Under the pieces are notes generated by a model. The model was not told the DNA's origin and did not search any database. It saw nothing but the letters and a program-made list of their open reading frames with translations. A DNA stretch of 64,000 nucleotides from DATBLQ01 sp036555325. GTDB taxonomy: Bacteria > Pseudomonadota > Alphaproteobacteria > Rhizobiales > Aestuariivirgaceae. This document shows positions 34,366 to 42,356 of this stretch, piece after piece. The stretch is from the NCBI GenBank assembly GCA_036555325.1, contig DATBLQ010000082.1, positions 1 to 64,000 on the forward strand. Direction: 5' to 3'. Position numbers and translations under genes: made by a program. Numbering within the stretch: position 1 is the stretch's first letter; each line of letters starts with the position of its first letter.

Positions 34366-35055
34366 ATGGTTTGGGATTGGCTGCCTACATATATGCCGCT
34401 TCTCATCAATGGCCTGTGGATCACACTAACACTTTTAATTTTATCGACCGTTATCGGAATGATATTCGCGGTGCCGCTGGCCCTGGTTCAGGCGTTGCAA
34501 TCGCCCTACCTCGCGACTCCCGCCCGGGCATTTTGCACATTCATCAGAGGAACACCGCTCTTGGTGCAACTCTGGTTGCTCTATTTTGGGTTGGGCTCTC
34601 TGTTTCCAATGATCCCCGGCATCCGTCAAAGCTTCCTGTGGCCAGTTTTGCGCGAAGGATATTTCTATGCCCTTCTGGCCTTTATCATCAGCGTAGCCGG
34701 CTATGAGGGCGAGATAATGCGCGGTGCGTTCCTTGGTGTGCCCAAAGGAGAACTTGAAGCCGCGAAAGCCTTCGGAATGTCACCGTGGAAGGTGTTCCGG
34801 CGCATTTGGTTTCCTCGCGCCTTTCGTCTGGCGTTACCCGTGCTTGCTGGAGAGACCGCGCTGACGCTAAAAGCCACGCCACTGGCAGCAACGGTGACAG
34901 TTCTCGATCTGTTTGGGGTATCGAACAAGATCCGGCAAGACACCTATCGCGTGTACGAACCGCTTCTGCTGGTTCTCGTGGCCTATGTGGTGCTTTACTT
35001 CTTTATCGTCTGGGCGTTCCATTGGTATGAGAAAAGGATCCCGCAGAAAAGATAA
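34366..35055 (+). CDS. Amino acid ABC transporter permease (HisM type)
   Basis: Second membrane subunit, 229 residues with about five hydrophobic segments. Marks are LLINGLWITLTLLILSTVIG, FIRGTPLLVQLWLLYFGLG and the EAA loop EAAKAFGMSPWKVFRRIWFP. The start at 34366 places the first helix correctly; the open frame upstream overlaps the partner gene in another frame. It ends the operon, 37 bases before the next binding-protein gene, so read-through into the Pot-like set is possible. Confidence 0.93.
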   Translation: MVWDWLPTYMPLLINGLWITLTLLILSTVIGMIFAVPLALVQALQSPYLATPARAFCTFIRGTPLLVQLWLLYFGLGSLFPMIPGIRQSFLWPVLREGYFYALLAFIISVAGYEGEIMRGAFLGVPKGELEAAKAFGMSPWKVFRRIWFPRAFRLALPVLAGETALTLKATPLAATVTVLDLFGVSNKIRQDTYRVYEPLLLVLVAYVVLYFFIVWAFHWYEKRIPQKR

Positions 35056-35092
35056 GGGCGGCTGTTAACGAGTTTTGGACAGGAGAAGGGTT

Positions 35093-36145
35093 ATGGGCGC
35101 ATTGAAGAAGTTGGCGCAGATGGCGCTTCCGGCAATCGCTATTGCGATGGCCGTGCAAGCCGACGCGGCGGAGAAGATCGTGATCTCGAACTGGGATGGC
35201 TACATGCCCAAGGATCTTCTAGCACGTTTCAAGGCGGACACCGGAATCGAAGCTGAGCTTTCGGTGCACGCAACCAACGAAGAAATCATGGGAAAGGTCA
35301 CCGCCAGCGGCGGCAAGGGCTATGACGTCCTGTTCGTCTCTTCCCCCTTCGCGGAAGCGTTGAACAACCTGGGGCTGGCAGCAAAACTCGACCACAGCAA
35401 GATCACCAATATCAAGAATCTGTATCCCGAAGCGATGCAGCTCACACACGACCCGGGCAACACGTTTTCCATTCCTTATGCCTGGGGTACGACGGGCATC
35501 TGCTACCGTTCCGACCTTGTCAAAACAGAGCCGACAAGCTGGAACGATCTACTGTCTCCCGCCGAGGACGTGAAAGGGAAAGAGACCATGCTTTCTACCG
35601 ACCGCTGGCTGATGGCGGCGGCTTTTCTTGCTCTGGGCAAGTCGGTAAACTCAACCGACCAGGAGACGCTCGATGCCGCAAAGTCCAAGTTGATCGAGGC
35701 GAAAAGAAACCTGCTCGCTTACGATGATACGGTTTTCTTTCAGAAGCTTGTCTCCGGGGAAGCTGTGCAGACTCACGCGTGGGATGGCTGGTGCAACTAT
35801 GGCATAGCCGAGAACCAATCGATCAAGTACGTCGTGCCTAAAGAAGGTTCCGATCTTTGGGTCGACACAATGGTGGTAACCGCCGCCTCCGAGAACAAGG
35901 ATGCGGCTCATAAATTCATCGACTATGTGCTGAATGCAGACAATGGCAAATGGGTTGTCGAAAACATCATGTACAAGACGCCGAACCGGGCCGGCATGGA
36001 AGCAATCGACAAGAAAATGTTCGAGCAGTATCCCAACATGGCTATCACTCCGGCCGAACTTCTGAAATACGAGCAACTACGTGATCTTGGCGAAGGACAG
36101 AAGGCGTTCTCCAAGGCGGTTACGGAAATCCTGGCTGCAAAGTAG
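35093..36145 (+). CDS. Spermidine/putrescine-type ABC substrate-binding protein (PotD-like)
   Basis: Periplasmic binding protein of 350 residues with a signal peptide (1-25, ending ADAAE). The PotD outline is clear: ISNWDGYMPKDLLARFKADT, YDVLFVSSPFAEALNNLGL, IPYAWGTTGICYRSDLV, SWNDLLSPAEDVKGKETML and DLWVDTMVVTAASENKDAAH. Polyamine or another linear cation is the likely ligand. AGGAGAAGGG precedes the ATG at 35093. It heads a set of SBP plus two permeases with no ATPase gene of its own. Confidence 0.92.
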   Translation: MGALKKLAQMALPAIAIAMAVQADAAEKIVISNWDGYMPKDLLARFKADTGIEAELSVHATNEEIMGKVTASGGKGYDVLFVSSPFAEALNNLGLAAKLDHSKITNIKNLYPEAMQLTHDPGNTFSIPYAWGTTGICYRSDLVKTEPTSWNDLLSPAEDVKGKETMLSTDRWLMAAAFLALGKSVNSTDQETLDAAKSKLIEAKRNLLAYDDTVFFQKLVSGEAVQTHAWDGWCNYGIAENQSIKYVVPKEGSDLWVDTMVVTAASENKDAAHKFIDYVLNADNGKWVVENIMYKTPNRAGMEAIDKKMFEQYPNMAITPAELLKYEQLRDLGEGQKAFSKAVTEILAAK

Positions 36146-36165
36146 GCGGCTGTCATAGCGAAGGT

Positions 36166-36198
36166 AGCCCGGTTGCTGCCGGTCGTAGCTGCCGGGCT
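36166..36198 (+). promoter_or_regulatory. Hairpin between the PotD-like and PotB-like genes
   Basis: AGCCCGG (36166-36172) and CCGGGCT (36192-36198) form a 7-bp stem with a 19-base loop, followed by TTTTC. It can act as a weak terminator or attenuator that limits permease expression relative to the binding protein. Confidence 0.55.
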
Positions 36199-36208
36199 TT
36201 TCATCTCA

Positions 36209-37072
36209 ATGTCGCAAAGCAAGCAAGCCATCCTTCTGATGCTGCCGGGCTTTCTGTGGTTGTTCGGCCTCATGGTGGTGCCGTGCGGCGTTATTTTCGC
36301 CATGGCTTTCTTCGAGCGGGGTGTCTATGGCGGGGTTGATTACGGAGTAGTGACTTTCGAAAATTTCCGGCGGGCGATTGACCCGCTCTATCTGTCCATC
36401 CTGGTTGATTCCGCCCGTATTGCACTCACCGCCACGCTATTCGCATTGCTGATAGCGTATCCGGCCGCTTTTGCCATCACTCGAGCAAGACCCGGGATTC
36501 AGCCTGCCCTCTTAGTGCTGGTGATGCTGCCATTCTGGTCAAATTACTTGATCCGTACCTACGCGTGGATGGTCCTCTTAAATCGCGAGGGGCTCATCAA
36601 CACACTTCTCGGGTCGCTTGGACTAATCGAGCAACCCCTCAATATCCTCTATAACGAGTTCGCTGTTGTTCTCGGCCTCGTCTACAACTACTCACCCTTC
36701 GTAGTCTTGGCGATCTATGCAGCGCTACAACGCCTCGATCCTTCGTATGCCGAGGCGTCTCGCGACCTCGGGGCAGGGTCTTGGTCGACATTTTTCCGTA
36801 TTACACTACCTCTTACCTTCCCAGGCGTAGCAGCAGGTGGCGTCTTCGTCTTCGTTTTGTCGATCGGAAATTTCATTACCCCGGATTTGTTGGGAGGGGG
36901 ACGCATGCAGATGGTTGGCAACCTGATTTACGACCAGTTCCTGACTGCGCGGGATTGGCCGTTCGGAGCCACTCTGTCGATGGCGCTAATCGGCGTGATG
37001 ATGCTTTTGCTTTTCGCGCAAGCGCTGGCTGCAAATCGCGCTCAGGCGGGGAAAGCACCCCCTCATGCCTAG
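36209..37072 (+). CDS. Spermidine/putrescine-type ABC permease (PotB-like)
   Basis: Membrane subunit of 287 residues from the ATG at 36209, six hydrophobic segments. Family marks are LLMLPGFLWLFGLMVVPCGV, NREGLINTLLGSLG, the EAA loop EASRDLGAGSWSTFFRITLP and FVLSIGNFITPDLLGGG. An in-frame TTG at 36173 would begin inside the hairpin and is unlikely. The ribosome site is weak, which with the hairpin implies low expression. It overlaps the next permease by 8 bases. Confidence 0.92.
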   Translation: MSQSKQAILLMLPGFLWLFGLMVVPCGVIFAMAFFERGVYGGVDYGVVTFENFRRAIDPLYLSILVDSARIALTATLFALLIAYPAAFAITRARPGIQPALLVLVMLPFWSNYLIRTYAWMVLLNREGLINTLLGSLGLIEQPLNILYNEFAVVLGLVYNYSPFVVLAIYAALQRLDPSYAEASRDLGAGSWSTFFRITLPLTFPGVAAGGVFVFVLSIGNFITPDLLGGGRMQMVGNLIYDQFLTARDWPFGATLSMALIGVMMLLLFAQALAANRAQAGKAPPHA

Positions 37073-37844
37073 ATTGCTGAGGGGCCATCTCGGGTTGGTA
37101 TACTTCTTCTTATACGCTCCAATACTGATGCTCATGGTATTGAGCTTCAACAGGGCGGGACTTCCGACTGTATGGACCGGCGTATCGTTCGACTGGTATT
37201 CAAAACTCTTCACAAGTCCCGACATCATCAAGGCAGCGGGAAATTCACTCTTGGTCGCTCTCGCATCAACAACCATCGCAACCTTTCTTGGCACCCTGCT
37301 GGCGCTTGGTATCGAACGTCGCCCGGCATCTGCCGCCGCCGATGCGCTGCTGTTCGCCCCAATGATTATTCCTGATGTCGTTCTCGCGATCGCCCTTCTT
37401 TCCTTTTTCACCCTTCTAAATTTCACGCTCGGTCTTCATTCGATAATTCTGGCGCATGTCGTTTTCAATATTGCCTTCGTATGCGCGGTTGTGCGGGCAC
37501 GGCTTAAAAATTTTGATTGGTCGCTTCCTGAAGCATCTGCCGATCTCGGTGCCGGAAGCATCACGACTTTTGTGCGCGTCACCTTTCCGCTCATTGCTCC
37601 CGCGGTCCTGGCGGCAGCTCTTCTGGCTTTTACCTTGTCGGTCGATGAATTCATCATTGCCTATTTCACCGCCGGTGCCGGCCAATCTTCCACCACGCTG
37701 CCGATGAAAATCTACGCTATGATCAGATTTGGAGTGACGCCAGAAATCAACGCCATGGCTACGATCGTGATGCTCTTAAGCTTTGCCCTGGTGCTCCTGT
37801 CGCAACGCCTGGATCGTGGCGCCATCGGCGGGCGGAAGTCTTGA
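37065..37844 (+). CDS. Spermidine/putrescine-type ABC permease (PotC-like)
   Basis: Second membrane subunit, 259 residues with six hydrophobic segments. Marks are YFFLYAPILMLMVLSFNRA, the EAA loop EASADLGAGSITTFVRVTFP and FTLSVDEFIIAYFTAGAG, typical of PotC. Its 8-base overlap with the PotB-like gene shows coupling. No ATPase gene follows; the glycosyltransferase gene starts 49 bases later. The set may use the ATPase encoded at 29406 or 45232. Confidence 0.92.
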   Translation: MPRLLRGHLGLVYFFLYAPILMLMVLSFNRAGLPTVWTGVSFDWYSKLFTSPDIIKAAGNSLLVALASTTIATFLGTLLALGIERRPASAAADALLFAPMIIPDVVLAIALLSFFTLLNFTLGLHSIILAHVVFNIAFVCAVVRARLKNFDWSLPEASADLGAGSITTFVRVTFPLIAPAVLAAALLAFTLSVDEFIIAYFTAGAGQSSTTLPMKIYAMIRFGVTPEINAMATIVMLLSFALVLLSQRLDRGAIGGRKS

Positions 37845-37893
37845 GGGGAAGAAAGGAACGGGCTAGACAAAGGCAGTCGCCCAGGAGTGAGGA

Positions 37894-39291
37894 ATGGCAA
37901 AGAAAGCAAAAAAAGCCGCAAAGAAAGCTATGAAGCGACCCGCCAAAAAAGCGGGGAAAACTGCCGCAGGGGTCCAAAAGAAGAAGAAAACCCGAAAGGT
38001 CGTTGCATTCTTTCCCGAAGCCGCGTTCGGACCAGCACTCAATTCGGTGGGAATAGCGCAGGCAGTCGAACGCCTGGGCCACAAGGCGGTTTTCTTATCC
38101 GATCCGGGATTCCTGAACGTGTATCAGGGGTATGGATTTGAAGCGCACCCGGTAAATCTGTCGGAACCTATGCCGCCGGAGGAAATGGCGAAGTTTTGGT
38201 CGGATTTCATAAATGGCCATATTCCCAACTTCCGCAAAAGTCCGTTTGATCAGATTGATAACTATGTCCGCGATTGCTGGCAGGCGATAGTTTCCACGGC
38301 CAAATGGGCGGAAAAGGAACTGCCCGAAATTCTCGAGCGGCTCAAACCAGATGTGGTCTGCGTCGACAATGTGATCCTGTTTCCAGCGATCAAGCGATAT
38401 GCCCGCGACAACCGCAAACCGTGGATCAGGATAGTCTCGTGTTCGGAAAACGAGATAGAGGATCAGGATATTCCACCGCATCTATCAGGCTGCAGTGAAA
38501 AGGACATGCGTGGTTTCGAACGGTTTCGCAAGCGATTCAATGAAGTCATCAAGCCGATCCACGATGACTTCAATGCATTCCTTAAGGAGCGCGGTGAGAA
38601 TGCCTACCCCGTGGGTCAATTCTTCGAGGCCTCGCCGCACATGAACCTTTTGCTTTATCCGACTGCGGTGAAATTCAAGCGGCGAAAGGCGCTCTCGTCC
38701 GCCCAGTTTCAATACCTTGAAGGGTGCGTTCGCAAAGAAAAGCCCTATAAAATCCCGCGTTTCAAAAAGAATAACGACAAGCCTTTGCTGTATGTGAGTT
38801 TTGGCACTCTGGGGGCGGGCGATGTTGATTTGCTCAAGCGACTTATCAAAGTACTTGGGAATATGCCGGTTCGTGCGTTGATCAACGTTGGGGACTACAA
38901 AGATCAGTACAAGGACGTCCCGGATAACGTGCACCTTGAAAGCTGGTTTCCCCAGCCGTCAGTAATTCCGCAGGTTGATGCGGTGATTCACCATGGGGGC
39001 AACAATTCGTTCACCGAATGCCTCTATTTCGGCAAGCCGGCGCTGATCATGCCTTATGTTTGGGACGGCCATGACAATGCAACCCGCGTCGAGGAAACCG
39101 GCCACGGGTTCAAATCTCATCGCTATGATTGGACGGACGAGGAATTGATGGGCAAGATAACCCGGATGCTGACCGACAAGCAGATGAGGTCGAAACTCAA
39201 GGCCACCTCAAAGCAGATGCGAAAGGAGCTTGGGCCGACGAAGGCGGCCAAAATCATCAGCAAACTGGCGGCGCAGGCGACAACACGATGA
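37894..39291 (+). CDS. GT1-like glycosyltransferase with histone-H1-like basic tail
   Basis: Glycosyltransferase of the GT1/UGT (GT-B fold) type, 465 residues; donor and acceptor unknown. The C-terminal donor site is clear (IHHGGNNSFTECLYFGKPAL at 365-384, then YVWDGHDNATRVEETG). The N-terminal part KVVAFFPEAAFGPALNSVG lies where UGTs usually carry the catalytic His of a GHxxP motif; no His is seen there. Residues 1-35 are a Lys/Ala tail with 17 basic residues, like histone H1 or AlgP tails, probably disordered. Its stop overlaps the cupin gene by 4 bases, tying it to the dehydratase cluster. GGAGTGAGGA precedes the start. Confidence 0.85.
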   Translation: MAKKAKKAAKKAMKRPAKKAGKTAAGVQKKKKTRKVVAFFPEAAFGPALNSVGIAQAVERLGHKAVFLSDPGFLNVYQGYGFEAHPVNLSEPMPPEEMAKFWSDFINGHIPNFRKSPFDQIDNYVRDCWQAIVSTAKWAEKELPEILERLKPDVVCVDNVILFPAIKRYARDNRKPWIRIVSCSENEIEDQDIPPHLSGCSEKDMRGFERFRKRFNEVIKPIHDDFNAFLKERGENAYPVGQFFEASPHMNLLLYPTAVKFKRRKALSSAQFQYLEGCVRKEKPYKIPRFKKNNDKPLLYVSFGTLGAGDVDLLKRLIKVLGNMPVRALINVGDYKDQYKDVPDNVHLESWFPQPSVIPQVDAVIHHGGNNSFTECLYFGKPALIMPYVWDGHDNATRVEETGHGFKSHRYDWTDEELMGKITRMLTDKQMRSKLKATSKQMRKELGPTKAAKIISKLAAQATTR

Positions 39292-39635
39292 CAACGGCAC
39301 CGAGACATGCCGCGCCGCTCGGAGCCAGAGATCTAAAGGATTGGGGGGTCGTCCCCACCATGATCGAAGGCGAATCCCGCACTTCCGGTATTGTCATATC
39401 GCGCAACTCTGATGGCTCTTCAGAATGCGGGATCTGGGAGTGCACCCCGGGCTATTGGAAATGTCACGTTACCAACGATGAATTTTGCCATTTCCTCAGC
39501 GGGCGTTGTACCTATGTTCACGAATCCGGTGAAGTGATCGAGATAGTAGCCAACACGGCGGCGTTTTTCCCAAAGCATTGGAAAGGCACATGCCGCGTGC
39601 ATGAAACAGTGCGGAAAGTCTATATGATCAGGTGA
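39288..39635 (+). CDS. Small cupin-fold protein (Cupin_3/EutQ-like)
   Basis: Single-domain cupin of 115 residues. The pattern GIWECTPGYWKCHVTNDEFC, HFLSGRCTYVHESGEVIEI, AAFFPKHWKGTCRVHETVRK matches the Cupin_3 group that includes ureidoglycine aminohydrolase-like and EutQ-related proteins. Metal ligands are incomplete by eye (a Glu in NDEF and a His in HFLS are candidates). The ATG at 39288 overlaps the glycosyltransferase stop, and its TGA overlaps the GTG of the dehydratase, so all three are translationally coupled. A larger frame to 39129 lies inside the glycosyltransferase gene. Confidence 0.87.
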   Translation: MTTAPRHAAPLGARDLKDWGVVPTMIEGESRTSGIVISRNSDGSSECGIWECTPGYWKCHVTNDEFCHFLSGRCTYVHESGEVIEIVANTAAFFPKHWKGTCRVHETVRKVYMIR

Positions 39636-41917
39636 AGGTGCGTGGGAGCAAGCGCTTGAACACCCCGTCAAATCGCTGGCGCCGCTATGCAGACTGGGAC
39701 GACCGGCCGTTAAGACTTGACAAATTTGCTGCAGAGGATCCGAAGAACGGGTTCTCCGCTTTCTACAGCCCAGCCGATCCCAAGCCCAATCTGAAAATCG
39801 AGAAGGGCAGGGTTGTCGCGCTCGATGGCGTAGCCGAAGCCGATTTCGACATGATCGATTATTTTATTGCCCGCCATCACATCGACACTTCGATCGCGGC
39901 CGAGGCGATGGCGATACCTTCAGAAGAGATCGCTCGGCAGCTGGTCGACATGCATGTTCCCCGAAGTGCGCTTGCCCGCATCGCTCACGGCTTGACTCCT
40001 GCAAAACTGGCTGAAGTCGTCGCGCAGCTGAATTCGCTTGAAATCGCCTTCGCTTACTCAAAAATGCGCGCCCGCAAGACTCCCGGCAACCAGGGCCATG
40101 TTACCAACGCGAAGGACGATCCCTTGCAGCTTGCCGCTGACGCGGCGACGGCGGTTGCTTTCGGCTTCGACGAAATTGAGACCACGATGCGCGTATCGCG
40201 CAACGCTTGGTCAAACGCCCTGGCTTGTGCCATTGGCGCGGCAGTAGGTCGCTGGGGCACGTTGTTCCAGTGTTCGAGCGAAGAAGCCGAGGAGCTCAAG
40301 ATCGGCATGGCGGGGTTTTCCTCCTATGCGGAAACAGTTTCCGTTTATGGCACCGAGCGCACGTTCATAGACGGTGACGACACGCCGTGGTCAAAGGCTT
40401 TCCTGGCCGCCGCCTATGCATCGCGCGGCATCAAGATGCGCTGCACATCGGGGGCCGGGTCGGAGCTGCTTATGGGGTTCCATGAATCGAAGTCGCTCCT
40501 TTATCTCGAGGCACGCTGCCTTTGCCTGCAGAGAGGGATGGGAGTACAGGGAACGCAAAATGGCGGAATCGATGGAGCACCGGTGACCGCCACGGTGCCG
40601 GGCGGCGTCCGCGAGCTGATGGCGGAAAACCTGATCGCGGTTTGGCTCGATCTGGAATGCGCGTCCGGCAACGATGCCCGTACCACGGAATCCGAAATCA
40701 GAGTGGGCGCCAAGATTCTCCCCTACCTTGTAGCCGGGTCGGATCTTATCTGTTCGGGTTTCGGATCGATCCTGAAATACGACAATTCGTTCAACCCTTC
40801 GCTGCTCAATGGCGAAGAGATGGAAGATTTCCTGGTTCTGCAACGCGACTTCGAAGCTGACGGAGGGCTTACTCCGTTGAGCGAGAGCACGGCACTCGAT
40901 CTTAGGCGACGTTCCTTGGCTGCGCTTTCGGCCGTATTGGAAGAACTGCAGCTTGCCAAGCCAACCCCTGAGATGCTCGAAAGCGTTGCGATTTCTTCAG
41001 GCTCGGATGAGACGCGAAGCTATACTCCGCGAGATGTTGCGGTGATAAGCGAAGCAATTGAAAAGCGCGGTATCACAGTGGTCGACGTGATCCGTGCATT
41101 GGCTCGCCGGGGTTTTGGACAGGAGGCCGAGAATTTGCTGGCCGTAGTCAAACTGCGCGTGGCAGGTGACTATTTGCAGACGTCTGCCATCATAAGAAAC
41201 GGCAGAGTCATCAGCGCGGTGAACGACCCCAACACTTATGCCGGTCCGGGATCTGGATATCGTCTGAGCGAGACGCGCCGGCGCGAGATCAATGCCATTC
41301 GAGACCAGCTCGATCAGAAAGAGGTATTGAGGTCGGAAGCAATGCATGAAACGGCAGAGAAGCGGCGGATCGAATATTCATCGATCGGGGAGGCCGAGCA
41401 AGGCTCCGACAAGAACGAGGTCGTCATCGGCGTCAGCCCGGCTTTCGGAGTGAAACTGTTCCAAACCATCGGTGGGCATCCGCTGTCGGAAATCCTAAAG
41501 GTGATGACGGCGGCGATCGAGGCGCGGGGGCAGAGAGCCAGAATCGTGCGCTTCAAACATACCGCCGACACTTCTTTTCTTGGCCTATCGGCCGCGCGTC
41601 TTTCGGGTTCCGGAATCGGGATAGGACTTCAAGCGAAGGGAACCGCCGTCATCCACCAGCGTGACCGGTTGCCGCACAATAATCTGGAACTGTTCTCGAA
41701 TGCGCCAATTACCCAGATCGAGCATTATAGAAGGCTTGCAGCCAATGCAGCCGCCTATGTCGTTGGGGAGTTGCCCGAACCCGTCGTCGTACCCATGCGC
41801 GGCCAAGCGATGGGGTCGCGCTATCACGCTCGCGTGGCAATGATATACGCAATTGAGACAGCACTTACTGCAAAAGGAATGCGGCCCGAAGAAGTCAAAG
41901 TGAGATTTCTAGAGTAA
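39632..41917 (+). CDS. B12-dependent diol/glycerol dehydratase, fused large and medium subunits
   Basis: Adenosylcobalamin-dependent dehydratase converting a 1,2-diol to an aldehyde. The 761 residues join a PduC-like large subunit (1 to about 565) and a PduD-like medium subunit (about 594-761, NEVVIGVSPAFGVKLFQTIG, LSGSGIGIGLQAKGTAVIHQ). Active-site residues align with Klebsiella: Gln154 (141), His156 (143), Glu183 (170), Glu234 (221), Gln309 (296), Asp348 (335), Ser375 (362). Three pocket residues near substrate C3 differ: Ile313 (Val300), Asp314 (Ser301) and Ala349 (Gln336). No encapsulation helix is seen at the N-terminus or linker. GTG start overlaps the cupin stop. The small subunit follows after 4 bases. 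Confidence 0.93.
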   Translation: MKVRGSKRLNTPSNRWRRYADWDDRPLRLDKFAAEDPKNGFSAFYSPADPKPNLKIEKGRVVALDGVAEADFDMIDYFIARHHIDTSIAAEAMAIPSEEIARQLVDMHVPRSALARIAHGLTPAKLAEVVAQLNSLEIAFAYSKMRARKTPGNQGHVTNAKDDPLQLAADAATAVAFGFDEIETTMRVSRNAWSNALACAIGAAVGRWGTLFQCSSEEAEELKIGMAGFSSYAETVSVYGTERTFIDGDDTPWSKAFLAAAYASRGIKMRCTSGAGSELLMGFHESKSLLYLEARCLCLQRGMGVQGTQNGGIDGAPVTATVPGGVRELMAENLIAVWLDLECASGNDARTTESEIRVGAKILPYLVAGSDLICSGFGSILKYDNSFNPSLLNGEEMEDFLVLQRDFEADGGLTPLSESTALDLRRRSLAALSAVLEELQLAKPTPEMLESVAISSGSDETRSYTPRDVAVISEAIEKRGITVVDVIRALARRGFGQEAENLLAVVKLRVAGDYLQTSAIIRNGRVISAVNDPNTYAGPGSGYRLSETRRREINAIRDQLDQKEVLRSEAMHETAEKRRIEYSSIGEAEQGSDKNEVVIGVSPAFGVKLFQTIGGHPLSEILKVMTAAIEARGQRARIVRFKHTADTSFLGLSAARLSGSGIGIGLQAKGTAVIHQRDRLPHNNLELFSNAPITQIEHYRRLAANAAAYVVGELPEPVVVPMRGQAMGSRYHARVAMIYAIETALTAKGMRPEEVKVRFLE

Positions 41918-41921
41918 GCTC

Positions 41922-42347
41922 ATGACTGTAAAGCTCACTGTTGCGGATTATCCCCTTTGCGAGAACCGACCAGATCTTGTCCGTGGTCGTCGCGGCAAGA
42001 AACTCAGTGACATCACACTTGATGCGCTGGTGAACGGCGACATCCAAATGGAAGACCTGCGCATCACCAAGGATGCATTGCTGCTCCAAGCGGCCATTGC
42101 CCGCGCCGCGAACCGCGCGACTCTTGCGGAGAACTTCGAGCGCGCCGCAGAGTTGGTCGACATTCCGCAGGAATTTATCATGCGCGTTTACGAGCTGCTG
42201 CGACCGGGCCGGGCGAAATCCAAGATTGAGCTTCTGCAGGCGGCGACCGAGCTGCGCAAGACATATGGGTCAAGCAGAATGGCAGCGTTTATCGAGGAAG
42301 CAGCCGAGGTCTACGACCGTCGCGGGTTATTCACGTACCGTTTCTAG
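41922..42347 (+). CDS. Diol dehydratase small subunit (PduE-like)
   Basis: Small subunit of the B12-dependent dehydratase, 141 residues. Marks are DYPLCENRPDLVRGRRGKKL, SDITLDALVNGDIQMEDLRI, NFERAAELVDIPQEFIMRVY and ELLRPGRAKSKIELLQAATE, all aligned with PduE/DhaB3. It starts 4 bases after the fused subunit gene. Together they give a two-gene dehydratase instead of the usual three. No reactivating-factor genes (PduGH/DdrAB type) follow, although such enzymes are normally inactivated during turnover and need them. Confidence 0.93.
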   Translation: MTVKLTVADYPLCENRPDLVRGRRGKKLSDITLDALVNGDIQMEDLRITKDALLLQAAIARAANRATLAENFERAAELVDIPQEFIMRVYELLRPGRAKSKIELLQAATELRKTYGSSRMAAFIEEAAEVYDRRGLFTYRF

Positions 42348-42356
42348 AGCTCAAAC

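Noticed and set aside
37845..37893. Cobalamin riboswitch before the dehydratase cluster
   Set aside because: The gaps before 37894 and inside the cluster are far too short for a B12 riboswitch.
39129..39635. Longer cupin protein of 168 residues
   Set aside because: Its first 53 residues are an out-of-frame reading of the glycosyltransferase gene; the ATG at 39288 fits the fold and the ATGA overlap.
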